Source: Sphingomonas sp. (lineage in GTDB: Bacteria; Pseudomonadota; Alphaproteobacteria; Sphingomonadales; Sphingomonadaceae). Taken from it: DNA of 64,000 nt. Made by a program: the position numbers and the translations under genes. Shown piece after piece: positions 43,224 to 53,640 of this stretch (position 1 is the stretch's first letter; each line of letters opens with the position of its first letter). Where the stretch lies: contig NZ_JAIESM010000022.1 of assembly GCF_019746015.1 (NCBI RefSeq), positions 1 to 64,000 of the forward strand. Direction: 5' to 3'. The notes under the pieces were generated by a model, which searched no databases, had not been told where the DNA came from, and saw nothing but the letters and a program-made list of their open reading frames with translations.

Positions 43224-44147
43224 TCACTGATCGATGCTGCCCGAAAACGTGTCGCATCTGGCGGGGTCGCCGGTTTCCAGGCCGCGCTTCAGCCATGCCA
43301 TGCGTTCGGCGCTGGTGCCGTGGGTGAAGCTGTCGGGCACCACGCGCCCCTGCGCTTCCTTTTGCAGCGTGTCGTCGCCGATCGCCTGCGCCGCGCGCAT
43401 GCCTTCCTCGATATCGCCGGGGTCGAGCCGGGCGCGGTTCTGCGCGCCCCAGACGCCGGCATAGCAATCCGCCTGCAACTCCAGCCGCACTGACAGCTGG
43501 TTGCCCTGCACGCGGCCCACCCGCTGCATCTCGCGCTGCACCCGCGCGGAGGTGCCGAGCAGGTTCTGGATATGGTGGCCGAATTCATGCGCGATCACGT
43601 AATTGCGGGCAAAGTCGCCGCCCGCGCCGAACCGCGTCGACAGTTCGTTGAAGAAGCTGGTGTCTAGATAGATGCCCTGATCGGCCGGGCAGTAGAACGG
43701 CCCCATCGCCGCCTGCGCCTCGCCACAGCCGGAGCGCCCCTCACCGCCATAGAATTGCAGCATCGGCGGGTCGTATTGCGCGCCGGCTTGCGCGAACAGC
43801 GCGCGCCAGGTGCGGTTGGCCGAGCTGAACGCGTCGCACGCTTCCTTGCTGGCGGCATCGACGCGGCAGGCCGTGGCGGCGGCACCCGTGCCGGCCGCCG
43901 GGGGCGCGCCGATCCGCCCGGGCGCCACGCTACCTGGCCCCATCAGCCCCTGCAGCCCGCCGCCGAAGAAGAACAGCACCGCCAGCAGCACTGCCACCCC
44001 GCCACAGCCAAAGCGGCTCATCACCAGCGGCAACAGGCTGAAGATCAGCCCGCCGCCGCCGCCGCCCAGCGAAAAGCCGCCGCCGCCAAAGCTCTGGCCG
44101 CGCTGGTCGCCCACTTCGATATTGTCGTCGAAATCGTCGAGCCGCAT
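43224..44147 (-). CDS. Neutral zinc metallopeptidase (YpfJ-type)
   Basis: MRLDDFDDNIEVGDQRG; G-rich linker plus TM; NYVIAHEFGHHIQNLLG (HEXXH). Confidence 0.93.
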   Translation of the reverse strand: MRLDDFDDNIEVGDQRGQSFGGGGFSLGGGGGGLIFSLLPLVMSRFGCGGVAVLLAVLFFFGGGLQGLMGPGSVAPGRIGAPPAAGTGAAATACRVDAASKEACDAFSSANRTWRALFAQAGAQYDPPMLQFYGGEGRSGCGEAQAAMGPFYCPADQGIYLDTSFFNELSTRFGAGGDFARNYVIAHEFGHHIQNLLGTSARVQREMQRVGRVQGNQLSVRLELQADCYAGVWGAQNRARLDPGDIEEGMRAAQAIGDDTLQKEAQGRVVPDSFTHGTSAERMAWLKRGLETGDPARCDTFSGSIDQ

Positions 44148-44276
44148 GGGTCATCTCGCGCTTGATGCCCGTCTTTCTTGGGCCAAGCGGCGGGACGAGG
44201 CAAGCCTGCGCCGCCGTCATCGATCTGCCATCAAACGGGCGTTGCTTGCCAGTGCTTTAGGGCGCATGAAGCCGCC

Positions 44277-45446
44277 ATGGCCGATCAAGACTCATTGCCC
44301 CGGCGTCGCCGGGCGAAGGCGATGCCGCTGCCGGAGCAGGTCGCGCTGGTGCTGCAGGGCGGCGGCGCGCTGGGCAGCTATCAGGCCGGCGTGATCGAGG
44401 GGCTGGCCGAGGCCGGCATCGATGTCGACTGGGTCGCCGGCATTTCGATCGGCGCGATCAACGCCGCGATCGTCGCCGGCAACCCGCCCGAGCGGCGCGT
44501 GGAGCGGCTGCACCAATTCTGGGACAAGGTGACCAGCGCGCTGCCCGCCTATCTGATGTTTCCCGATGAACAGCTGCGCGCGCTCGCGCATCAATGGTCG
44601 GCGGGCTATGTGCTGATGGCCGGGGTGCCCGGCTTTTTCGAGCCGCGCGGCTGGCCGCCGCAATTTGCACCACCGGGCAGCGAGGCCGCGCTCAGCTATT
44701 ATGACACGCGGCCGCTGCGCGAGACGCTGGACGCGCTGATTGACTGGGACCGGGTGAATGACGGCCCGGTCCGCCTGTCGGTGGGTGCGGTCAATCTGGA
44801 AAGCGGCAATTTCCGCTATTTCGACACCACCACCGACCGGATCGACGCGCGCCACATCATGGCATCGGGTGCGTTGCCGCCGGGCCTGCCACCCGTTGAT
44901 ATCGATGGCTGCCTGTGGTGGGACGGCGGGCTGGTGTCGAACACGCCCTTGAGCCATGTGCTGGAAAACCAGACCCATGCGATGCTGGCGTTTCAGGTCG
45001 ATCTGTTCCCCGCCGCGGCCAAGCGCCCGCGCACGATGGCCGATGTCGAGGCGCGGGTGAAGGAAATCCGTTTCTCCAGCCGCACCCGGCTGGTGTCCGA
45101 CCAGGCGATCCATGCGCGGCAGGAGCATGAAGCGGTACGCAAGCTGCTCGCCAAGCTGCCGCCCGAGCTGCGCCATCACGCCTATGTCGACCGGCTGGCC
45201 GAAATGGTGGAGGACAAGCCGCTCAACATCGTCCAGCTCATTCACCGGGCCAAAAGCTGGGAGAGCGACGCGCGCGACTATGAATTTTCCGCGATGACGA
45301 TGCGCGAGCACTGGGCCGCCGGCTATCAGGCGATCGAGGCCGCGATGGCCAATGCCGAGGTGCTGGCCCAGAATATCCTGACCGGGGCCAGCGCTGCCTT
45401 CGACATCTGCAGCCACAACCCGGATCATCCCGGCTGCAAGGAGTAA
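44277..45446 (+). CDS. Patatin-like phospholipase
   Basis: VLQGGGALGSYQAGVIEGL; GISIGAINAAI (GxSxG); DGGLVSNTPL. Confidence 0.93.
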   Translation: MADQDSLPRRRRAKAMPLPEQVALVLQGGGALGSYQAGVIEGLAEAGIDVDWVAGISIGAINAAIVAGNPPERRVERLHQFWDKVTSALPAYLMFPDEQLRALAHQWSAGYVLMAGVPGFFEPRGWPPQFAPPGSEAALSYYDTRPLRETLDALIDWDRVNDGPVRLSVGAVNLESGNFRYFDTTTDRIDARHIMASGALPPGLPPVDIDGCLWWDGGLVSNTPLSHVLENQTHAMLAFQVDLFPAAAKRPRTMADVEARVKEIRFSSRTRLVSDQAIHARQEHEAVRKLLAKLPPELRHHAYVDRLAEMVEDKPLNIVQLIHRAKSWESDARDYEFSAMTMREHWAAGYQAIEAAMANAEVLAQNILTGASAAFDICSHNPDHPGCKE

Positions 45447-45450
45447 GTGC

Positions 45451-46236
45451 ATGTTCCTGAAAGGCAAGGCAGCGATCGTTACCGGCTCGACCTCCGGCAT
45501 CGGGCTTGAAGTGGCCAAGGCGCTGGCGGGCGCCGGCGCGAGCGTGATGATCAACGGCTTTGGCGATGCCGCCGCGATCGAGGCGGAGCGCGCCAATCTG
45601 GCCACGATCAGCGGCGCCGGCGCGCTTTATGACGCGGCCGACATGAGCAAGCCCGACCAGATTACGGCCATGGCGGCACGTGCGGCGGCCGAATTCGGCT
45701 CGGTCGACATCATCGTCAACAATGCCGGCATCCAGCATGTCAGCCCGATCGAGGAGTTTCCGCCCGAAAAGTTCGAGGCGATCATGGCGATCAACCTGGC
45801 CGCGCCCTGGTATCTGTGCCGCGCGGCGGTGCCGGGGATGAAGGCGCGCAACTGGGGGCGAATCATCTCCACCGCGTCCGCCCATTCGCTGGTCGCCAGC
45901 CCCAACAAGTCGGCCTATGTGATGGCCAAGCACGGCATCGCCGGGATGACCAAGACGCTGGCGCTGGAAACCGCGACCTTTGGCATCACAGTCAACGCGA
46001 TCAGCCCGGGCTATGTGTGGACGCCGCTGGTCGAGCAGCAGATCCCCGACACGATGAAGACGCGCAACATGACGCGCGACCAGGTGATCAACGACGTGCT
46101 CCTCCACGCCCAGCCGACCAAGCAGTTCGTGACGGCGGGGCAGGTCGCCTCGCTCGCGCTCTATCTATGCGGAGACGATGCCGCCCAGATCACCGGCGCC
46201 AATCTGACGATCGATGGCGGCTGGACGGCGGCTTAG
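45451..46236 (+). CDS. 3-hydroxybutyrate dehydrogenase-like SDR
   Basis: KAAIVTGSTSGIGLEVAKALAGAGASVMINGFGD; NNAGIQHVSPIEEFPPEKFEAIMAINL; SAYVMAKHG. Confidence 0.92.
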   Translation: MFLKGKAAIVTGSTSGIGLEVAKALAGAGASVMINGFGDAAAIEAERANLATISGAGALYDAADMSKPDQITAMAARAAAEFGSVDIIVNNAGIQHVSPIEEFPPEKFEAIMAINLAAPWYLCRAAVPGMKARNWGRIISTASAHSLVASPNKSAYVMAKHGIAGMTKTLALETATFGITVNAISPGYVWTPLVEQQIPDTMKTRNMTRDQVINDVLLHAQPTKQFVTAGQVASLALYLCGDDAAQITGANLTIDGGWTAA

Positions 46237-46825
46237 GCGCGCGGCACTCGCGCTGCTGATCGCGGCGCCGCTGGTCGCCGCGCAGGAGCCGACCCGCTGG
46301 GAGCAGGTGATCACCCCCGCAGACCGCGAGCGACTGCGCGGCAGCCGCGACGCCTGGATTGCCGGGCTCGACCGCGCCCGCCGCGCCGCCCCGGCGGCGA
46401 TTGCCGAGGGCGGCGAGCTGTTCGACCCCGACCATGCCTATTCCGACGGCGCGATGCCGCCGGCCGGCGACTATCGCTGCCGCGTGTTCAAGCTGGGCGC
46501 GAAAGGCACGGCGATGGCCGACTTTACCGCCTATCCCGACTTTGCCTGCCGGCTGGAGGCGAGGGGCGTCCTGCGCGACTTCGAGAAGCTGGGCGGGCAG
46601 CAGCGCCCGGTCGGCCGGCTCTATCCGCGCGATGCGGCGCGGGCGATCTTCCTCGGCACGCTGGCGCTGGAGAGCGAGGAAAAGGCCACCCGCTATGGCC
46701 GCGACGCTCGGCGCGACCTGGTCGGGTTCATCGAACGGATCGGCGAGGCGCGCTGGCGGCTGGTGCTGCCGCGCCCGGGGTTCGAATCGATCATCGACGT
46801 GATCGAGCTGGTGCCCGTGAATTGA
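46214..46825 (+). CDS. DUF4893-like secreted protein
   Basis: 203 aa, signal peptide, overlaps preceding stop; WEQVITPADRERLRGSRDAWIAGL. Confidence 0.7.
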   Translation: MAAGRRLRRAALALLIAAPLVAAQEPTRWEQVITPADRERLRGSRDAWIAGLDRARRAAPAAIAEGGELFDPDHAYSDGAMPPAGDYRCRVFKLGAKGTAMADFTAYPDFACRLEARGVLRDFEKLGGQQRPVGRLYPRDAARAIFLGTLALESEEKATRYGRDARRDLVGFIERIGEARWRLVLPRPGFESIIDVIELVPVN

Positions 46826-46840
46826 GCACGCCACCCCGTT

Positions 46841-46852
46841 CTGTTATAACAG
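46841..46852. promoter_or_regulatory. Perfect palindrome CTGTTATAACAG upstream of toxin-antitoxin pair
   Basis: 12-bp perfect palindrome ending 4 nt before the antitoxin ATG. Confidence 0.6.
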
Positions 46853-46856
46853 GCGT

Positions 46857-47084
46857 ATGAACAAGCCGCTCAAGCTGATCCGCATCGGCAATTCGACCGG
46901 TGTCATCCTGCCCCGCGAAGTCCTGGCGCATCTGAAGGTCGCACAAGGGGAGGAGTTGAGCGTCACCAGCACCGCCGGCGGGATCGAACTGCGGCGGTGC
47001 GAGGCGGATTTCGAGGAACAGATGCGCGTTGCGCGCGAGGTGATGGCGCGCCGTCGCGCGGCCCTGCATGAACTGGCCAAGTGA
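46857..47084 (+). CDS. AbrB/MazE-type antitoxin
   Basis: MNKPLKLIRIGNSTGVILPREVLAHLKVAQGEELSVTSTAGGIEL (swapped-hairpin AbrB signature). Confidence 0.88.
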   Translation: MNKPLKLIRIGNSTGVILPREVLAHLKVAQGEELSVTSTAGGIELRRCEADFEEQMRVAREVMARRRAALHELAK

Positions 47085-47467
47085 GCGACTGGATTTGGGT
47101 CGGGATCGAGGTCGCGCTCGCCGCGCATGAGGAGCAGGTGGCCGAACATGGCGGCGCGCGGGGCCTTCGCGACCGGGCCATGCTTGAAAGCGCGATGGCG
47201 CGTCCGGCCAATCTGGTGGCCTATGGCGCGCCCGACATTGCCGACCTTGCCGCCGCCTATGCCTTTGGCATTGCCCGCAACCATCCCTTTGTCGACGGCA
47301 ACAAGCGGATCGCGGCGGTGGTGAGCGAAACCTTCCTGATGCTCAACGGCTACCGGCTCACCTGCGGCGATGCGGAACTCGTCGTGGCGTTTCTGGGTCT
47401 GGCCGCCGGCGATTTCACCCCGGACGATCTTGCCGCCTGGTTTCGTGGCCATATCGTGCCGCGCTGA
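47081..47467 (+). CDS. doc: Doc-type (death-on-curing, Fic fold) toxin
   Basis: FGIARNHPFVDGNKRIAAVVSETFLMLNG: HxFxDxNKR Doc motif; overlaps the antitoxin stop. Confidence 0.92.
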   Translation: MSDWIWVGIEVALAAHEEQVAEHGGARGLRDRAMLESAMARPANLVAYGAPDIADLAAAYAFGIARNHPFVDGNKRIAAVVSETFLMLNGYRLTCGDAELVVAFLGLAAGDFTPDDLAAWFRGHIVPR

Positions 47468-47489
47468 GCAGCGGCTGGCCACAAAGGAA

Positions 47490-47521
47490 ATGCCCGCCGG
47501 CAGCGTGCAGCCGGCGGGCAT
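47490..47521. terminator. Bidirectional hairpin between doc and aceA
   Basis: ATGCCCGCCGGC-N8-GCCGGCGGGCAT, convergent genes; weak T-richness. Confidence 0.65.
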
Positions 47522-47542
47522 CCTTTCCTCCCCAGGAAAAGC

Positions 47543-48826
47543 TTAGGCGGCGACCGTTTCCTTGGTGAACTGGGCCGCTTCGGTCGATTCGGCGAGCGCA
47601 GTGGTCGAGCTTTCGCCGCCCGACACGGCCTGCGCGATCAGGTCGAAATAGCCGGTGCCCACTTCGCGCTGGTGGCGCGTCGCGGTGTAGCCGTTCACTT
47701 CGGCGGCGAATTCGGCCTGCTGCAGTTCCGAATAGGCCGCCATGCCGCGATCCTTGTAGCCGCGCGCCAGTTCGAACATGCCGAAGTTCAGCTGGTGGAA
47801 GCCGGCCAGCGTGACGAACTGGAACTTGTACCCCATCGCGCCGATTTCGCGCTGGAACTTGGCGATGGTGTCCTTGTCCAGATTCTTTTCCCAGTTGAAG
47901 CTGGGCGAGCAGTTATACGCCAGCATCTTGTTGGGATATTCCTTCTTGATCGCCTCGGCAAAGCGGCGCGCATCGTCCAGATTGGGGTGGCTGGTTTCCC
48001 ACCACAGCAGATCGGCATGCTCGGCAAAAGCAAGGCCGCGCTTGATGCAATGGTCGACACCGGTGCCGTCCTTCAGGCGATAAAAGCCCTCGGGTGTGCG
48101 CTCGCCGGTCAGGAATTCATGGTCGCGCTCGTCAATGTCGCTGGTGATCAGCTTGGCGCTTTCGGCATCGGTGCGCGCGCAGATGATGGTCGGCACGCCG
48201 CAAATGTCGGCGGCGAGACGCGCCGCGTCCAGATTGCGGATATGCGCCTGGGTGGGGATCAGCACCTTGCCGCCCAGATGGCCGCACTTCTTCTCGCTGG
48301 CCAGTTGATCCTCATAATGCACGCCGGCGGCACCGGCGGCGATATACGCCTTCATGATCTCAAAGCAGTTGAGCGGGCCGCCAAAGCCGGCCTCGGCATC
48401 GGCGACGATCGGCGCGAACCAGTCGCGGCTGGCGCCGCCTTCCGAATGCTCGATCTGGTCGGCGCGTTGCAGCGTGTTGTTGATCCGCCGCGCGAGTTCC
48501 GGCCCGGCATTGGCCGGATAGAGCGACTGGTCAGGATACATGGCGCCGGCGGTGTTGGCGTCGGCGGCCACCTGCCAGCCCGACAGATAAATGGCCTTCA
48601 GCCCGGCGCGCACCATCTGCATCGCCTGATTGCCGCTGAGCGCGCCGAGCGCGTTGATATAATCCTCGTTCTTCAGCAGTTCCCACAGCTTGTTGGCGCC
48701 CTTGCGCGCCAGCGTATGCTCGATGGCGAGCGACCCGCGCAGCTTGGCGACATCTTCCGGCGTATAGGGGCGGGTGATGCCATCGAACCGACCGGCGGGG
48801 GCGGGGACCAGATCTTCAAACGTCAT
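47543..48826 (-). CDS. aceA: Isocitrate lyase
   Basis: [49 protein letters not shown] (KKCGH motif). Confidence 0.97.
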   Translation of the reverse strand: MTFEDLVPAPAGRFDGITRPYTPEDVAKLRGSLAIEHTLARKGANKLWELLKNEDYINALGALSGNQAMQMVRAGLKAIYLSGWQVAADANTAGAMYPDQSLYPANAGPELARRINNTLQRADQIEHSEGGASRDWFAPIVADAEAGFGGPLNCFEIMKAYIAAGAAGVHYEDQLASEKKCGHLGGKVLIPTQAHIRNLDAARLAADICGVPTIICARTDAESAKLITSDIDERDHEFLTGERTPEGFYRLKDGTGVDHCIKRGLAFAEHADLLWWETSHPNLDDARRFAEAIKKEYPNKMLAYNCSPSFNWEKNLDKDTIAKFQREIGAMGYKFQFVTLAGFHQLNFGMFELARGYKDRGMAAYSELQQAEFAAEVNGYTATRHQREVGTGYFDLIAQAVSGGESSTTALAESTEAAQFTKETVAA

Positions 48827-48843
48827 TTGTATATCCTTTACAA
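48827..48843 (-). promoter_or_regulatory. TTGTA-N7-TACAA inverted repeat at the aceA start
   Basis: TTGTATATCCTTTACAA directly abutting the aceA ATG and covering its SD. Confidence 0.6.
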
Positions 48844-48956
48844 AACTGCGCTGGGGAGTGTGGCCGGCATCTGGCAGGGATTTGACCGTCAGGCGAGCGC
48901 AAGCCGCGGGCAAAAGCGTTGCCTTGTGCGCCAGAAGATGGTTGATTGTGGTAAAG

Positions 48957-48973
48957 TTGTAATATATTTACAA
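48957..48973 (+). promoter_or_regulatory. TTGTA-N7-TACAA inverted repeat upstream of the XRE regulator
   Basis: TTGTAATATATTTACAA, same half-sites and spacing as at aceA. Confidence 0.6.
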
Positions 48974-49014
48974 GTCGTAGGTCGTCGGGCAGCGGCCCAT
49001 CGAGCGGAACGGGA

Positions 49015-50397
49015 ATGGCCGACCAGAAACTCTTTGCCGGCCATGCGGTGCGGCGCTTGCGGCGCCAGCTGGGGCTGACCCAGGCAGCGATGGCCGAACA
49101 GCTGGCGGTGTCGCCCAGCTATCTGAACCTCGTTGAACGCAACCAGCGCCCGGTTTCGGCCAGCCTGTTGCTGGGCCTTGCCGAACGGTTCGATTTCGAC
49201 CCGCGCGCGCTGGCGGCGGCCGAGCCCGGCGGCGGCGAAGCGGCCATGCGCCGGCGGCTGGCCGATCCGCTGTTTGCCGATCTGGCCATCGACCGGGGCG
49301 AACTGGCCGACTGGCTGAGCGCGGCGCCGGGCGGGGCGGAGGCGTTCGCCCGCGCCTATGACCGGCTGGGCACCGGCGCCGGGGCCGATGCCGCACCCGA
49401 CCCGGTGGCGCAGGTCCGCCGCGAGATCGAGCGGTGGCGCGGCCATTTCCCCGATCTGGATGCCGCAGCAGAAGCGCTGGCCGACGAGTTGCGGCTCGTC
49501 TCGGGCGATCTGTACGGCGCCGTCGGCGACCGGCTGCGCGCGAAGCATCAATTGTCGCTGCGGCTGCTGCCGGTGGAGGTGATGCCCGACATGCTGCGCC
49601 GGCTAGACCTCCACGCGCGCCAGCTGCAACTGTCCGAACTGCTCGACCCGGCCTCACGCGCCTTTGCCGCCGCGCAGCAGCTGGGGCAGATCGAGGCGCG
49701 GGCGGAGATCGACGCGCTGGCCAAGGGCGCGGCCTTCGACAATCGCGCCGCCGAACGTCTCTACCGGCGACACCTGGCCGGCTATTTCGCGGCCGCCGTG
49801 ATGATGCCCTATGCCCGCTTCCTGCGCGCATGCGAGGCGACCGGCTATGACATTGAGCTGCTCCAGCGGCGCTTCGGCGCGGGGTTTGAGCAGGTTGCAC
49901 ACCGGCTGACCACGCTGCAGCGCGTCGGCGCGCGTGGGCTGCCCTTCTTCATGCTGCGGATCGACCGGGCAGGGCAGACCTCCAAGCGGTTTTCGGGCGC
50001 GAGCGGCGCGGCGCTGGCCGAAACCGACGCGCGCTGCCCGCTCTGGGCGCTGCACCGGGCGTTCGATCGGCCGGGCGCGCTGGTGGTGCAGCTGGTGGCG
50101 CTGGAGGATGGCAGCCGCTGGCTGACGCTGGCGCGCACCGTCACGCCGCAGGGGCGACGTTATGGCGCGACCAGTGCCGAATTCGCGATCGGCATCGGCG
50201 TCGCTGCCGATCTGGCCGCGCCGCTTGCCGCCGCGCGCGGCATCGATCTCGCAGGGGAGGCTGTGCCGGTCGGCCTTGGCTGCCGTCAGTGCCTGCGCGC
50301 GGCCTGCCCGCAACGCTCCGCACCGCCGGCCGGTCGCGCGCTGATCGTGAGCGAGGAGAACCGAGGGATATCCCCTATTGACTTCGTAGATTTCTGA
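49015..50397 (+). CDS. XRE-family regulator with ImmA/IrrE-like and C-terminal ScfR/RamB-type domain
   Basis: [49 protein letters not shown]-terminal [13 protein letters not shown]; divergent from aceA. Confidence 0.88.
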   Translation: MADQKLFAGHAVRRLRRQLGLTQAAMAEQLAVSPSYLNLVERNQRPVSASLLLGLAERFDFDPRALAAAEPGGGEAAMRRRLADPLFADLAIDRGELADWLSAAPGGAEAFARAYDRLGTGAGADAAPDPVAQVRREIERWRGHFPDLDAAAEALADELRLVSGDLYGAVGDRLRAKHQLSLRLLPVEVMPDMLRRLDLHARQLQLSELLDPASRAFAAAQQLGQIEARAEIDALAKGAAFDNRAAERLYRRHLAGYFAAAVMMPYARFLRACEATGYDIELLQRRFGAGFEQVAHRLTTLQRVGARGLPFFMLRIDRAGQTSKRFSGASGAALAETDARCPLWALHRAFDRPGALVVQLVALEDGSRWLTLARTVTPQGRRYGATSAEFAIGIGVAADLAAPLAAARGIDLAGEAVPVGLGCRQCLRAACPQRSAPPAGRALIVSEENRGISPIDFVDF

Positions 50398-50477
50398 GGT
50401 GCGGAACCCGGTTTCATCAATGCGTTCTTAACCGTGACACCGTTATCCACCCGATATATCCAAATCGGGGGCAAACG

Positions 50478-51926
50478 ATGTCTGAGTCTCAAGGCTTTAA
50501 TTTTCAAGAGAAATTGGCTTTCTTCCGCCTTGACGGCAGCCAGGGCGCTGCGCTGAAATCACTGTCAGGCGCCATCAAGCGATTCGGCCCGGTCGCGCTC
50601 GACAAATTTTATGCGACGGTCAAGCAGACGCCGAAGCTCAACAGCTATTTCGCCTCGCACGCGATGATGGACCACGCCAAGGGCAAGCAGCTTGACCATT
50701 GGGTCGGCCTGTTCAGCGGTACCCCCGACGACACCTATGCCCGCCGCGCCGAAAATATCGGCAACGTCCATGCCCGGATCGGCCTGCCGCCCAGCTTCTA
50801 CATCGGCGGCTATGCGATGATGATGGAAACGGTGATCAGCCGGGTGATGCGGTCGTCGCCGTTCGGCTGGTTTACCCGCGGCACCGAACGGCGGGTCACC
50901 TCGCTGGTCAAGGCGGCGATGCTCGACATGGATCTGGCGCTCGACTCCTATTTCGCCGCCGAACAGGCGCAGCGCGAAAAGGTGATCGCCGAGCTCAGCA
51001 ACGTGCTCGACCGGCTGGCCAATGGCGACTTCACGGCCAAGCTGCCGCCACTGCCCAAGGGCTATGCGCAGCTGGTTGCCGATTTCGAATCGATGCGTGA
51101 GCGTGTGCGCGAAACGCTGGCCCAGGTCGCCGACTGCGCTGACGGCATCGACAGCGGCTCGGCCGAGATCAGCGCTGCCTCGGGCGATCTGGCCCGCCGC
51201 ACCGAAGCGCAGGCCGCCTCGATCGAGCAGACCGCCGGCACCGTCACCACCATTACCGCGGCTGTTCAGGAAGCCGCGCGCGACGCTGCCAATGTCAGCA
51301 GCTATGTCGCCGAAGCACAGCAGGATGCACGCGAAGGCGAGCGCGTCGTGACGCAGACCGTCGCCGCGATGAGCGCGATTGCCGATGTTTCGCGCGAGAT
51401 CGGCCAGATTGTCGGCCTGATCGACGGCATTGCCTTCCAGACGAACTTGCTGGCGCTGAACGCCGGCGTCGAAGCGGCGCGGGCGGGCGAAGCGGGTCGC
51501 GGCTTTGCCGTGGTCGCCGCCGAAGTCCGTGCGCTCGCCCAGCGCTCGGCCGAAGCCGCCAACGAGATCAAGGCGCTCATTTCGCGCAGCGGCGACCAGG
51601 TGTCGTCCGGGGTGCAGCTGGTCGGCGAGACGGGCGAAGTGATCAAGCGCACGCTGAACCGCATCGACGAGATCAGCAAGCTGGTCGGCGACATTTCCAC
51701 CGCCGTGGTCGAGCAGGCGAGCAACCTGAAGACCGTCGACAAGGCCGTGACCGGCATGGACCAGACGACCCAGCAGAATGCGGCGATGGTGGAAGAATCA
51801 GACGCGGCCGCCCGCACGCTGAAGAGCCAGGCGGAACAGCTGTCGCTGCTGGTGCGCTATTTCACCCTGGGCAGCGGTGGCACCGGCGTTGCCGTGCAGG
51901 CGCCGCGTTATGCCCGTGCAGCCTGA
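50478..51926 (+). CDS. Globin-coupled methyl-accepting chemotaxis protein (soluble)
   Basis: N-terminal globin-sensor region with [17 protein letters not shown]-terminal MCP hairpin [51 protein letters not shown]; no TM. Confidence 0.93.
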   Translation: MSESQGFNFQEKLAFFRLDGSQGAALKSLSGAIKRFGPVALDKFYATVKQTPKLNSYFASHAMMDHAKGKQLDHWVGLFSGTPDDTYARRAENIGNVHARIGLPPSFYIGGYAMMMETVISRVMRSSPFGWFTRGTERRVTSLVKAAMLDMDLALDSYFAAEQAQREKVIAELSNVLDRLANGDFTAKLPPLPKGYAQLVADFESMRERVRETLAQVADCADGIDSGSAEISAASGDLARRTEAQAASIEQTAGTVTTITAAVQEAARDAANVSSYVAEAQQDAREGERVVTQTVAAMSAIADVSREIGQIVGLIDGIAFQTNLLALNAGVEAARAGEAGRGFAVVAAEVRALAQRSAEAANEIKALISRSGDQVSSGVQLVGETGEVIKRTLNRIDEISKLVGDISTAVVEQASNLKTVDKAVTGMDQTTQQNAAMVEESDAAARTLKSQAEQLSLLVRYFTLGSGGTGVAVQAPRYARAA

Positions 51927-51952
51927 CCGATCAAGAATTTGTTAAGTATTGC

Positions 51953-51987
51953 GGGCGGGTGGACTGGTTCCACCCGCCCTTTTTTTG
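51953..51987 (+). terminator. Rho-independent terminator
   Basis: GGGCGGGTGGA-CTGGT-TCCACCCGCCC followed by a T-tract. Confidence 0.95.
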
Positions 51988-52101
51988 CCCGATCTTCTAC
52001 GTGTCATTACTGATTGACGGTTGAAAGTGTCACCATTGCAATAAGCTGTTAACTGCGCACTCAATAACTCTGGCCTCCGGACGCTTTTGACTGGGGGATT
52101 T

Positions 52102-53574
52102 ATGTCGGAACGGGTGCAGATCGGCTTTGCCGAGAAAGTGGCGCTCTTTGGGCTGGATGAGAAGGGCAGCCGCGCCTTTCCGGCGATTGCACGGGTCATC
52201 CGTCGCGCCGGGCCGGGGGCACTGGCGCGCTTTTATACTGTGATCGAAGGCAATGCGACGATGCGCGGCTTCTTCAAGACGCCGCAGTCGATGGCGCATG
52301 CCCGCGCCAAGCAGCTGGAACATTGGCTGCAGCTGTTCTCGCGCACGCCGGACCAGGCCTATGCCGAACGCGCGCAGAAGATCGGCGTGATCCATGGCCG
52401 CATCGGCCTGCCGCCCAGCTTCTACATGAGCGGCTATGCGCTGGTGCTGGAAACGGTGATCACCCGGATGATGCGCGGCTCCGTTTTCGGGCTGTTCGGC
52501 TTTGGCCTGGCGCGGCGGGTGACGACGCTGGTCAAGGCGGCGCTGCTCGACATGGACATTGCACTTGGCCATCTGATCGAGGCGCAGCAGGTGGAGCGCG
52601 ATCAGGTGATCGCCCGGCTGAGCGGCGCGCTGGAGGCGCTGGCAGGCGGTGACTTCACCGCCGCGCTCGACGATCTGCCGCCCGGCTATGAAGTGCTGTC
52701 GCGCGATTTCGAGGCAATGCGCTGCCGTGTGCGCGACACGCTGACGCAGGTGGCGGACGCGGCGCATGGCATCAAGACCGGGTCGTCGGAAATGAGCGCG
52801 GCCTCGGCCGATCTCGCCCAGCGCACCGAGGAGCAGGCGGCAACGCTTGGCCAGACCGCGCAGAGCCTGTCCGAAGTGACCGGTGCGGTTCGTAGCACGG
52901 CGCGCGATGCGACCAACGCCCGCGAATTTGTCGGTGCCGCCGAAGCCGATGCGCAGGAAGGCGACCGCGTCGTCACCGCCACGGTGGCGACGATGGACCG
53001 CATTGCCGACTTCTCCAACCGGATCGGGCAGATTGTCGGCCTGATCGACGGCATTGCCTTCCAGACCAATTTGCTGGCGCTGAATGCCGGGGTCGAGGCA
53101 GCGCGCGCCGGTGATGCGGGCCGCGGCTTTGCGGTGGTGGCGGCCGAAGTGCGCGCGCTCGCCCAGCGTTCGGCGGAAGCGGCGAGCGAGATCAAGACGC
53201 TGATCACCGACAGCCGCCAGGAGGTGTCGGCCGGGGTCAGCCAGGTCGGCGCGACCGGCGAGGTGCTGAAGCGCACCCTGTCGCGGATCGCCGAAATCGG
53301 CCGGCTGGTGCGCGAGATTTCGGCCTCGGTCGAAAGCCAGGCGGCAAGCCTTCAGCAGATCGATGGCGCCGTCACCGGCATGGACCAGATGACGCAGCAA
53401 AATGCCGCCATGGTGGAAGAATCGGATGCGGCCGCCCGGATGCTTGCCTCGCAGTCGGAACATCTGGCCGAACTGGTCGGCTTCTTCGACCTGGGCGAGG
53501 CGCCGGCGGCGCCGGCGACAGGGCCGGTGCTGGCGGTCGACAACCCCCGGCGGGTGGCGCGCGGCCGGCGCTGA
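52102..53574 (+). CDS. Globin-coupled methyl-accepting chemotaxis protein, tandem paralog
   Basis: [30 protein letters not shown]; same domain order as the preceding gene. Confidence 0.93.
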   Translation: MSERVQIGFAEKVALFGLDEKGSRAFPAIARVIRRAGPGALARFYTVIEGNATMRGFFKTPQSMAHARAKQLEHWLQLFSRTPDQAYAERAQKIGVIHGRIGLPPSFYMSGYALVLETVITRMMRGSVFGLFGFGLARRVTTLVKAALLDMDIALGHLIEAQQVERDQVIARLSGALEALAGGDFTAALDDLPPGYEVLSRDFEAMRCRVRDTLTQVADAAHGIKTGSSEMSAASADLAQRTEEQAATLGQTAQSLSEVTGAVRSTARDATNAREFVGAAEADAQEGDRVVTATVATMDRIADFSNRIGQIVGLIDGIAFQTNLLALNAGVEAARAGDAGRGFAVVAAEVRALAQRSAEAASEIKTLITDSRQEVSAGVSQVGATGEVLKRTLSRIAEIGRLVREISASVESQAASLQQIDGAVTGMDQMTQQNAAMVEESDAAARMLASQSEHLAELVGFFDLGEAPAAPATGPVLAVDNPRRVARGRR

Positions 53575-53640
53575 TCGGCCGGCTTGGCGCCGGCTTCGCC
53601 ATCAGGCTATGCTCCCCCGGTGCCCCAGGGGAGCATTGCC

